From Nymphaea colorata (lineage: Eukaryota > Streptophyta > Magnoliopsida > Nymphaeales > Nymphaeaceae): DNA of 64,000 bases. Location of the stretch: contig NC_045151.1 of NCBI RefSeq assembly GCF_008831285.2, positions 9,662,571-9,726,570 of the forward strand, given 5' to 3'. Below are positions 43,326 to 53,400 of this stretch, piece by piece (the first letter of the stretch is position 1; each line of letters begins with the position of its first letter). Under the pieces are notes generated by a model that was given only the letters and a program-made list of their open reading frames with translations, was not told the DNA's origin and did not search any database. A program made the translations under genes and the position numbers.

Positions 43326-43881
43326 ACTCTGTGTGTGTGTGTGTGTGTCTGTGTGTTCATTACATATGGTAACTTCAACTGATTTGGTGACATAGCCTCC
43401 TTTTATTGCTCGAACATTGCCTAATTTCCATTTTTTGTTTGTGTATGCAATCTATGGAGCAAGTTTGCTCAGCTCAACAACAAATGCATGCCGTGAAGCA
43501 GCAACTGCAGTACTTTCTATCTATTTCTTCAAACTTCAATCTTCCATCTGATATTTCCTAGTTCCTGTTTTTTATGCTTTACTCTGTATGTGTCAATATC
43601 CATGCATGCATGCATGCATCTGTGTATGAGTGTGTGAGAGAAAGAGAGAGAGAGAGACAGAGCGAGAGTAAAAAAGGGGACAGTTGAGTGACAAAAAAGG
43701 AGTCCACCCATGAGGAATGAGATTCCTTCACCAAAGAGATATTGCCTCAGGTGCCCCAACCACCAAGAAGTTCTGGATGGATGACATGGACCCTGCACTT
43801 TGCTTTTGCATATGGCTGCCATGTTACTCTTTGCCAAACACTTTTCATGTTGACATAACACCCCTCAATTTTTTTCCCCTC
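43326..43881. other. Non-coding with GT, catg and GA simple repeats
   Basis: GT run near 43331-43349, catg repeats near 43601-43619, GA run near 43637-43660. No gene seen. Confidence 0.6.
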
Positions 43882-44635
43882 TCTATGTATCTTAAACTGG
43901 TTTTAGAGTCAACGTTAATGGCACAGCAAGGTTTAAATCCCAAGACAATAATAGATGGTAAAATTTCACTTTCTATGTCTAGCTGAAAACAACAAATCCT
44001 TCATCTCATTTCCCCACATTAATTTTGAAGTTCTTCAACTCCAGACATTTTGAGCCCACAATGCCAGCCAGCCAAACAAGTTCTGCAACATCAGCCACAG
44101 GCATCATATCTCATATAAATGGAAAATTCAAGGCCAAGATGTCAATAGACATGCATGAATGAGTGTACACATCCAACATGTCTGTTTCAACACCACCAAA
44201 CCTTGGATTAAAACTTACATCACCAAGAGTCTACCCATTGAACATGTGTAAATAGTTGGTTATCAACATGATTGCCCTCTTTTTTTAATTTCCCTTAATG
44301 ATGTCTTTATCTTCATGATCTTCAACACGTCCATGATCTGCTTGTCGTAAGCTTGGGACAAAGAATATAGAAGTCAGCATCCCGTGAAGTCTGATGTGCA
44401 TCATCTTCATTCCTACATTCAGTAGCTGGTTCCACAATTTTTTTGAAGGAGAAATTGCTCTCTTGCTAGAGAGTCTAGAGTAAACATTTCTTTAGGAGTA
44501 ACAAACCTTAATACACATTACGTTGGTTGAATCAGTTCATGTGATTGAACCGCATTCCCATTGTGTTATCAACTTATATTCTAACAATTGAACACATGTT
44601 GTGCCACTTTATTACACACAGACACACATATATAT

Positions 44636-44682
<47 letters not shown>

Positions 44683-45506
44683 CAAAATGTCATAAAATAT
44701 GAGAAATAGTAACTAGCGTTGGGGTCAAATGGCTGTCCATCCATTAGCAATCATTTTTTTGACCAATAGTAGTACACCTAATTAAAGTTATAACATATAG
44801 TTCTTGATTGATATTCAAATTTGGTCATCATGAATAAGGGGACGGACAAATTTTTACCTCTTAAAGGACTCACATCACTACACACCACATATCTGTTTAA
44901 CAACAGTTAATTTCCCATGTGCCACATGCCCAATTCTACCTGAAAAATTGGAATTAGTGGTCACTCAGTTTTTGTGCATACTTCAGGCGGGAACATTAAA
45001 AATTCTTTTACAGTTATGAGCAAAGTAAATAATCACCTTTTTTCACCCAAAGTAAATCTTCCCTCCTTTTACATTCTCTCTTTTTTAACTTGGGTATCTT
45101 TCTTACTGCAAATACATGAAAAGAAAAAAGATTTATCTGAAGAAGAGAAAGGAACTGCAAATAAACAGAAAGATGCAGATTTAAAACTGGTGCAGTTGGT
45201 ACATCCTTTTCAGGGAGGGTGCTTGCACTGCTCTTCAGGGAGCTGTGGTTATATCATTCCTGCCTACTGGGCTCAAGCAAGGTAAACACCGTGGCTGTTA
45301 GGGGAACATTATAGAATATGAAAAATCTATACTGACACCACCAACAGCAGATGCCGAAATCATGCTCCCTCTTTCGCTAGATTCACACCGAACGTGAATC
45401 TAAGCTGACGAAAACCATCTCCTTCTTGTTTTGCATGGTTCACAATATAATCCTCTGCTATGTTCATCCATGTCGACAGCCTTCACAAGAGAAAACAGAT
45501 CACATG
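43882..45506. other. Non-coding; duplicated blocks A and B (copy 2)
   Basis: 43882-45302 aligns to 9778-10797. At 45303-45307 the text runs straight from ggctgttagggg into acattatagaatatg, which in copy 1 are 4.8 kb apart on either side of Copia-C. A (TA)n lies at about 44636-44680. Confidence 0.82.
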
Positions 45507-45840
45507 TCAGGAACAGACGAAGTCAAGATGGTCCATTAACTCCTGCTGCAGATCAAGTGCAGAACAGCTGTCAATTGTCAACAATTCAAGCTTGAAGAGG
45601 CAGGCGATCTGTTTCTTTGCATCCGTGGGACATGTTGTAGCTACTGCATCATTTTGTTGGAGAGTAATGTTATTGATGTCTGCCAAGAACTTGAGATTGG
45701 GGATGTCAGAAAGGCATAGGTATCTTAGTTTCGGGAGGCATTTCCAGTAGCCTCCCAAAGTGATGTCCCCGGTGAAACCTTCCAGTAGCAATTCCTCCAG
45801 TTGGGAGAGACACCACACCCACTGGAAATGGATTGGATTT
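45507..45840 (-). pseudogene. NLR fragment: last LRR exon (copy 2)
   Basis: A 103-codon minus frame (QWVWCLSQLEELLLEG, WKCLPKLRYLCLSDIPNLK, ACLFKLELLTIDSC) parallel to the LRR end of the NLR at 31388 and to the fragment at 15837. A plausible splice acceptor (catttccag) stands just upstream, at about 45835, which would suit an LRR exon. No NB-ARC domain adjoins. It ends MDHLDFVCS. Confidence 0.8.
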
Positions 45841-46269
45841 ATATCAGCTTGAAAATGGATTCAACATGCATATTCTTGAATTATGACAAGTAAAAACATA
45901 TCCATTCTCTGTAACAGCTTTATGCGAGTTAGGCTCCTTACCTTCATGCAAACAAGATCACCTATACAGGGAAAGGTTAGCATTATATAAATGCTAATTT
46001 TCACAATCAGAAAAACAAAGGGTTGACTAAACCCTCCAGATGAGCAAAAAGAGAAAACCAACTATGAGCAGCTGTTGGTCTTCACAAGATAAATTTCCCC
46101 TCTCCTTTAGATGGGCATTATGAACACACCAAAATCGACCATAGAGTTCCCTTTTTCCGCCTTCACTCTGTACTCAAAACCTTCTAAAAATCTGCTGCAA
46201 ACAGCCGACGCAGCTCTGATGTGTTCTGCCATCTTGATATTGGTAACATCAATAAAAATAAGTTTTACA
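45841..46269. other. Non-coding; end of duplicated block B (copy 2)
   Basis: Aligns to 16151-16530 until about 46205. No gene seen. Confidence 0.65.
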
Positions 46270-47300
46270 TGCCTTCACTGATGCTGACTGGGCAGGTTGT
46301 GTGCATGATAGTGATAACGCATCTAATGCACCAGCTCATGGTAACGTCTCCAAATCAGTAATCAACAATCTTAATGTCACCAAATAAGAAATCAGCAATA
46401 TTAAAGGGGAACGAATCAGGCAAGAAGATAACGCACCACCAGCCAGTGCCGACGTCTCAGATCATGGTAACATAGCAGCTCATCATTCCATAAAATCGGG
46501 TGCCACCAATATTGCAGGGATACAAATCGGGCATGAGAGAAAAACGGATCTTGATAAAAATGAGAGATTTAACATTCCATAAAATCGGGTGCCACCAATA
46601 TTGCAGGGATACAAATCGGGCACGAGAGAAAAACGGATCTTGATAAAAATGAGAGATTTAAGGATGACGTTGAACAAAAGGAGAGAATCAAGGTGAGAGG
46701 CTGTAATCCGATTGAAAACGGTGGACTGAATTCAAATTTGAATTCATCCAAACTATGTATAAAATCGTATTGAGTAAGGGAACCAGATCATCAAAGAATT
46801 GATGACTGAGTCATGGAGTAGGATTTTTCCGAACCAGGTTAATTTTTGAGTCATCTTTTTCTCCTTTCCTCTTTTTTCAGATTGAAAGTCAAATTCAGGT
46901 TGCGTTGTTTTCCTTGGAGAAAATAGGTTGTCATGGCCGTCATGCAAACAAAAATTTGTAGCTCTTTCTAGCACAGAAACAGAGCACAGGGCACGGTCGA
47001 AGGAATAGTTGAATTACTGTGGCTGCAATCATTGATTAAGGAACTTGGTTTCTCATTGCAACAGGCTCCAAATTTTTGGTGCGTCAACAAAGGAGCACTC
47101 AGTGCTGCTCTCCAGGACAAAACATATAAAGATAATTTTTCATTTTGTAAGAGACTGTCAGCGGAGGTGACATCCAAATTCAGTTCATTCGATCCTAAGA
47201 ACACCAAGCCGATTGTCTTACAAAGCCATCAAGTATTTTGTCTTCTGTAAAGTACCAAGGCACTCTATGCGTATGAGAACCAACGCAGAGATTGTAGGGG
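46270..47300 (+). pseudogene. Copia relic: RNase H pieces
   Basis: 46274-46300 reads FTDADWAGC, the first RNase H motif of copia elements. 47001-47100 reads VELLWLQSLIKELGF and then FWCVNKGALS, the later RNase H block, with V where the catalytic D of CDN is expected. Between them lies unrelated DNA with a tandem duplication (46484-46661). There is no RT or integrase, so this is a remnant only. Confidence 0.65.
46484..46661. repeat. 89-bp tandem duplication
   Basis: Two adjacent 89-bp copies starting cattccataaaatcgggtg, with one visible difference (gcatgaga / gcacgaga). Confidence 0.9.
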
Positions 47301-47302
47301 TG

Positions 47303-47517
47303 TGTTAAGGAAGGTACTGAGGATGGTCCGGAACTTAACATCCAACTTAGAATTCTGTTCTTTTGCATATTCTCTCCTATCAGTGAATGTAATTGTGTTA
47401 GTGCTTCATGTACATTAGTTATTGTAACTGTGTAACTATTCCTGTACTGCTATCTATATGAATGCAAGAGACTAGTCACAAGTGTAACCAGTAAAACAGT
47501 TTTTCATTTCTCTCGCA
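47303..47517 (+). repeat. Possible LTR of the copia relic
   Basis: After a purine-rich ttgtaggggtg the sequence starts tgttaaggaag and ends tctctcgca, a TG...CA span of about 215 bp placed where a 3' LTR would be. No second copy was found in the window. Confidence 0.4.
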
Positions 47518-47559
47518 GTTATACCATGCTTCTCCTTTGGCAATTGTTCTTTTACTGTT
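47518..47559. other. Spacer between relics
   Basis: Short sequence joining the copia remnant to the NLR fragment; nothing recognised. Confidence 0.4.
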
Positions 47560-48150
47560 TTTCTAGTTCCCCTTCTTCAGTTTCTTCAATCATGCGCCGA
47601 TTTATCATTTCCACAACTCCTTTCTTTTGGTCAATCAATCCAAGTGCCACCCATTGCATGACCAACTCAGGCCTTCCTATCACTTAATCCTTTCGATAAA
47701 TGCAGCAATATACAAAACAATTCTTCAAATAATGTGGCAAGTCATCGTAGCTCAGGATGAGACCAAGAAGAATGCTACCAGCCTACTGCATATTTCAGAG
47801 GATGATGATGAGGCAGGCGTCTTCGATTCCTAGATCTCACACTTATCAATGCTTTCCCAAACAGCTTTTGTCATTTTTTTTTGTACGCATTAAGGACCCT
47901 ACCATCTGGACCACAAGTGGCAAACCACCACAGTTGTCCATTATCCTCTCCCCTGTACCTTTCAAATTGTGACTCACCAATTCATTTTCTTCTTTTGATG
48001 CCACATCCAGAAACGAGCTCCAGCTTTCTTCAGAAATAATTTCTGGTAATTTATGCATTTTAGCACCAATCCCTTGGGAGGCTTCTACCTTTCTACTAGT
48101 GATCAAAATCTTTATTTCCTTTGAAACCACCTCAGGATTCCTTTGCTTTC
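47560..48150 (-). pseudogene. NLR fragment: NB-ARC end and winged helix
   Basis: On the minus strand 48130-47846 reads ILITSRK (RNBS-B), SWSSFLDVA and CGGLPLVV (GLPL), then MVGSLMRTKK. In another frame 47765-47570 reads LSYDDLPHYLKNCFVYCC and LVMQWVALGLIDQ, the winged-helix region. The order matches the NLR at 33420-32900. The P-loop and kinase-2 parts and the LRRs are missing. It keeps the canonical CGGLPL, which the larger pseudogene has lost. Confidence 0.82.
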
Positions 48151-49378
48151 TGGTAATATACTAAAACTGCTGTCTGAAAACAATTATTGGACATGGATTG
48201 AATTTCATGACCCTCATTTTCTGATAAATTCAGAACAATGAAAACTGCTAATTTAAAATTCTTATGTACCCAGTCTCTCTTTATTTTCATACCTATAAAT
48301 TTGTAGCATTCGAGTTTGAAGAAGTTTTATATTTAAAAAACTCAGCTGAAAACTGGGTTATTCAATTGGGCTGTAGGAACAGCCATAGCAGTAGTGTGCT
48401 CCATGGATTTGGTACTCCAATATGTAGTTGTACGATTGCAATTTCGTGTCTACATAGAACCATTGATTTAATTTAAGTTAAGAAGTATGTTTTAAAACAT
48501 AAATTCACATGTTTTATTGTCACATCGTACAAGTCTACTTCCTTTGAATTTAGAAAAAAAAACAACTTATGTTATAAAAATATATATATATATATATCAA
48601 GATAGAGGGAGAGAGAAAGAGGAGGTGAAATCTTCTGGCCATCTTGCCCTTTGTCCTATCATGGCCATCTTTTTTTTTTCAAATCTGTGCCCAAAGATTT
48701 TATATATATATATATATATATAGTTCCCTCGGGTGGCTGATGGCCCTTCAGAAGTGTAGTTATTCATAATCATATTTTGAAAGGACATTCTTAGTGTGTA
48801 GTACTCGATGATGAAATTACATTTATTTAATTTCTTGTTGCTAATTTTATAAAAAATAAAAAATAAACTCATGCGTGGGCATCAGAAGTTTAGCTGCCTA
48901 CCACTTAGTTTGGAATGTGGTGAGCCCGTGTGCCCTAGGCAAGATCCATAATTACTGCTAAATAAATCTGAAAAAAATCCCCCAACCCTAATCTTCCATG
49001 TCACCTTAATTTCCAATCTATCAGAATAAGGTCAACGAGATGTTTTGCATTTTGTGCCAAGATACACACCTTGAGTAATGAACTCTTGACCTGCTTTAAT
49101 TTGAAGGTCTTGAGTTTGATCCTGCCTGGTCCACAAGGCCCGTGTTTGCTCAACATGCGCTATTTGACCCACCAGGTTGGGACTACTAGTCTGTCATTGT
49201 TAAAGAGCAAAACATGAATAAACATGTTGATTGACAGTAGGTTATCACAACAAAGGATAATGAGATTAGATAACAGGTGCAGTATCAACCCAATTACAAT
49301 TGGCATTTAAAAGAAAGCGTCTGTGGACTTGGGATGGTGGCTCATGGGGGGGCCACCCTCAGTCATGGGATCTCATAA
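48151..49378. other. Non-coding
   Basis: AT-rich with short (TA)n tracts at about 48583-48597 and 48700-48721. No gene seen. Confidence 0.5.
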
Positions 49379-49929
49379 CTAATTGAAAAGTTTAAATTTA
49401 TTTTGCTTTTATTTGTACATGTTTCCTTCTTTTAAATTCAATTTGTGCTCTTGTTCTTCACTAAACTTGTAATTTTCGTCAGAGAATAGAGCTTATACTT
49501 TAATTACTGCTTCGGAGAGAGAGAGAGAGGTCCTTTGTCTTGTCAACAAATCTTTCAGTTTGTTTACCGTCCCAATGTTCAGCGGCTCAGGATTTGATCT
49601 TTATGTTTATTTTCAGTTCTGAAATGTCTAAGGTGGCGGCTTAATGGTTCAGTTTTATTCTTTTCCTTATTTTCTTTTCAATGGAAAACCTGATTAACAC
49701 TACAGAAAAAAAAAACAATAGTTTTACCATGGGAGGAATGTGTCTGTAAAAATTGCAACACCGTGTTGTAGCCACAATTTGATGAGTACAAGAATTCGAA
49801 GGTTAAACTTTACCTTTTGTACTGTTCACCTTGTAAAAGCAATTGACAATGGCATCATCAGTTATGGTAACAATTCCAAATACATCATCTTTGAAGAAAA
49901 AAATCAATTTGTCTATGTTCCAATAACCT
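49379..49929. other. Non-coding; duplicated block C (copy 2)
   Basis: 49379-49830 aligns to 21340-21485 plus 22661-22945, with only a short GA tract where copy 1 holds the 1.1-kb LINE fragment. Confidence 0.78.
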
Positions 49930-50090
49930 TTCTAAAACTTTGAGAGGTAGGCAATCTGTTCCTGCATTTCATGGATGAACGATGTCCACCAAGGGCTTGA
50001 GCTTGGGGGAACAAGAAAGCCACAAGCACCTCAGTTTCTCGACCTTGCCATGGCCTCCCAAACTACAAAAAGGAACAACGTATCCTCGTG
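49930..50090 (-). pseudogene. NLR fragment: LRR piece
   Basis: Minus strand SLGGHGKVEKLRCLWLSC and then SPKLKPLVDIVHP match the NLR C-terminal LRR (SLGGHWQCLPKLRRLWLS, FPNLKSLVDV). It is short and broken on both sides. Confidence 0.65.
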
Positions 50091-50129
50091 TGTCTCTACT
50101 GAGCTGGAAAATATTAACTAATATCAAAC

Positions 50130-50335
50130 TAGAGCCGGAGCCAGGAATGTTTTGTTGCAAGAGCCAAACTATGGTTTCAAAATCTTAACAATTTTCAAAA
50201 TTTTCACTTGTGTTAAACTAACATTTTGGAAATATACATATAAATTTTTGAATTTTTTGAATCAAAGAGTGGGGGTTGGGGGTAGGGGTGGGCTGGGGTG
50301 AGGGTCCGCCCCAGCACCAAGCCCATTTCCTTTCA
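50130..50335. mobile_element. Diverged copy of the CAGGGGCGGAGCC element
   Basis: Begins agagccggagccagg and ends near gggtccgccccag. Possible flanking words atcaaact (50123) and atcaaaca (near 50334) agree at 7 of 8 bases. The borders are approximate. Confidence 0.5.
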
Positions 50336-50385
50336 TCAAACACGAGAACACTCATCCTAGAATCTTCATAATTTTCGATCACACA

Positions 50386-50557
50386 CAGAGGAAGAGGGAA
50401 GGAGGAGCCGGCAGGGGCCTTGTCCCCCCCTCAGATTTTAAAAATATAAAATTTTAGTTTAATATATAAAAAATTGAAAATTTCTATTTTAGCCTCTGTT
50501 AAAATTTTGAAACTATAGTTTGGCCCCTGCGACAAAAAATTCCTGGCTCCGCCCCTG
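50386..50557. mobile_element. hAT-type non-autonomous element (172 bp)
   Basis: Starts cagaggaagaggg and ends ggctccgcccctg. It is flanked by a perfect 8-bp duplication atcacaca (50378-50385 and 50558-50565). The interior is AT-rich with a poly-C block (ccccccctcaga), like the copy at 23144-23334. Confidence 0.87.
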
Positions 50558-50873
50558 ATCACACATGCCTCATAACTAGAATGGGGACAACGGTTCCCAT
50601 TCCATTGATTCCTTGAAACAATTTTCTGGAAACAAGTTACCAGTTAAAGGTTTTCAGAGGATCAAACTATACATAAAAGACAAATCTAAACGGGTAAAAT
50701 TATTCAATGGTACATACTTTTAATCAACTATGCCCTTTTAAGTACCCACTGTGTGTGGTCTCGCCCTTTCACTTTTAACTTCTCATGCCCTCTGTATGTG
50801 ACTTTATCGACCATGTCTTTTTCGTCTCTCATTTGTCTTGTCCTTATTTCTTTGTTGCCGTTGAAGATACAAG

Positions 50874-51005
50874 CAGGGGTAGAGTTAGGAATTTTTCATT
50901 AGGAGCCGAATTACAGTTTCAAAATTTTTAACAACAGCAAATTTTTTTTATTTTTATATCAGAAATTTTTGTAAAAATTTACATGTAAATTTTTTTTGAG
51001 GTCTA
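50874..51005. mobile_element. Truncated copy of the CAGGGGCGGAGCC element
   Basis: Begins caggggtagagttagg and shares tttcaaaattttta and acatgtaaatttt with the other copies. The second end is missing. Confidence 0.5.
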
Positions 51006-52590
51006 AATACCAGCGATTGGAGATCATAAAATCGGGCAAGACGAGTTCAGCTTGGACTCGTTGGAAAATCAGCGTTTCTCTGCCTCAAGTTTCGAACAAG
51101 TGAACGCAGGGGAAGACCCTCAGGATTTGAGGTCCATAGATTTAGTATGGGACCTTTCTCACCAATCTTAATTAGATCAAGTTTTTGCTAATGTAAGAAG
51201 TTAGATCTTAATTGTGCATATATTAGTTTGATTTAAGATCCTTAGTTTTGAGATTTTGCTTCGTTTTGTTTCATAAAATGTTGGTCTATACCCATAAGAG
51301 GCTGCTTACATCTTGCTTACTGTTTCATTGTTCCCCAGTTTATGGGGAGCAATTCAACCTGTGGAGTAACAAACTTTTCATTGCTCCTTTTCTATGCAAA
51401 GAACCAATTTCTTCTCTCTTACCTTCAGTAGGAACTAAAGGAGAGCACATAGTTGGTAAACTCGTGGCTCAGATTTGGATCGGTTGAAGACTGGGTTATG
51501 AGGTCAAAGAGCGGACTCGACAACTTGGCTGGGTTATATCATAAATTTTAATTGTGCATGTTTTCAATAATTAATAAATGAAAGAGGTGAGTCTGTTGAG
51601 ACTTCATATTTGATTTTATCATCAAATAAAAGTGAAATGACATGTAATATGAGTATGTGTGTATATTTAGTAAAGTATACTATATTTCACAATTCAAAAA
51701 ATACAAACTTCAGTATTAACCAATGCACAATAAAATAGAAAACGTACTTAGTTGACAATCCCAGCTAACTCGGCGGGCTTTGACTCGCAATAAAGGGGCG
51801 ATTTAAATGGACTTGGGCAAGTACTCTTTGCAATACTCCATTCAGATCTCTAAAGCCCTCAGAGCTGCCGTCTGATCTTCCTACTGACCTGTACTCCATG
51901 TTCTATTCCCTGGACATTCTCTCTTCCCCTTTTGTAAACACCCCAAAATTTTCCAAAATTTTTGAAGATCCAAAACCCAAGTTCAGATCCAAATCGAGCA
52001 TTTCAGATCCAAAATTCGAATCACGTTCGAAACGAAAAAATTTGAGCGTCGTGCGTGCATGGACCTTCCCTTTGTTTTAAAAACTCATTTTTCATGCCAA
52101 AATGTGTTTTTAAACCCAAGTTGCACGCTTGAACGAGTCGACAATCGACTAAACCAAAATTGGATTTGGAGCGAGTTTGGAATCGCTCAAAATGGAGTCG
52201 ACCGCACATTTGTAACAAAAAAAAACCATTTCAATAATTTTATTTTATGAACAACATTTACTTATTTTACTATTTTGTTAAATTTAAATTCAAAAAAAAA
52301 TTGCGACTTCGTACTTTGGCAACCGCGTGATCACGCGGACGTGCAATTGAACCCCTTTCCCCTCTCCTTTTGACAAAACAAACCACTCTCTATGGGGCAT
52401 TTTTGACTATTTTTAGTGGGCATTAGCCCTGCCCACATTAGAAAATGTTTTCTTGCAGGCCTAATGGTCAATCCCACCTATTTTAAGCCTATTTCTTTTA
52501 CAAAAAAATTGAAAATAAGTCAAAATTATTGAAATTCGGTTGAAAATGTTATAAAATTTTAAAAAAATTTGAATTTTGGGTTTTGGCTCC
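51006..52590. other. Non-coding
   Basis: No gene recognised. 51950-52210 is rich in gatccaaa / tcaaaat words. Small frames at 51248-51487 and 51898-52250 show no family similarity. Confidence 0.45.
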
Positions 52591-52598
52591 AAAATCCT

Positions 52599-52815
52599 CT
52601 ATAAATACCCCCACATCCCTCCTCTTGGGCAAGAGTTAGCCCTTGGAAAAACTCTAGTGTATTCTCACTTAAAGACTTAGAGTTTTTCCCTTAGCTCTCT
52701 CTCTCTCTCTCTCTTCCTCTTTCTATTTCTGTTCTTCATCTCCAACTTGGAGCAAACTACAACTCTCTTGGAGACATCATCTTCATTATTTTGGAGATTC
52801 TTTCAAGGTAAGTCC
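52599..52815 (+). promoter_or_regulatory. Promoter-like stretch with 5' leader and splice-donor-like sites
   Basis: A TATA-type ctataaatacc at 52599 is followed by about 200 bp of CT-rich leader and by aaggtaagtcc at about 52806, repeated 24 bp later; both look like splice donors. No coding sequence follows within reach, so it may be an LTR promoter of an unrecognised retroelement. Inference only. Confidence 0.35.
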
Positions 52816-52919
52816 AAGATCCTTTCAAGGTAAGTCCAAGATCATTTCAAGTATGGTTGTTCATTTTTATAAGTTATTTCTTATTAGAGGTATGTAATCA
52901 TCGTTCCTCTCATTTCTCT

Positions 52920-53400
52920 CTTATTTTCTTTCTTCTCATCTTCATCTTTCCATGACCAAAAGAGATAACACTCAATTTCTTTTTAGAGACAAGAGGCTAT
53001 GCTCAAGTACACCAGGAGCATGAAAAGATGAGATGATCTTTCATTTCTTGATTGAATCATGTTTTCTCTTTTATTGAATATAGCATTGTTTTTCTTTCTT
53101 CATTTTATTCTCATCTTCATCTCCTCGTGGCAAAAAGAGATAACACTTAACCTTTTTTTTTGAGAAAAGAGGCTATGCTCAAGTGTAAGAGGAGCATAGA
53201 AAGATGAGATGATCTTTCATTTCAAGATTGAATCATGTTTTCTCATTTATTGGATGTAGCATTGTTTTTCTTTCTTCATTTTCTTCTCATCTTCATCTCC
53301 CCATGGCCAAAGGAGAGATCACTCAATCTCTTCTTAGAGATAAGAGGCTATGCTCAAGTGCACCGGGAGCATGAAATATGAGATTATCTTTCATTTTATA
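52920..53400. repeat. ~175-bp tandem repeat, three units
   Basis: Units are marked by ctcatcttcatc at about 52936, 53111 and 53287, each followed by aaaagagataacactca-like and gaggctatgctcaagtg-like text. Divergence between units is modest. Confidence 0.85.

Noticed and set aside
47303-47517. A solo LTR call with high confidence
   Set aside because: The TG...CA borders and preceding purines are suggestive, but no second LTR and no target duplication are visible, so it is kept only as a low-confidence feature.
52920-53400. CRISPR-like array
   Set aside because: The three units are about 175 bp contiguous tandem copies with no repeat-spacer structure, in plant DNA.
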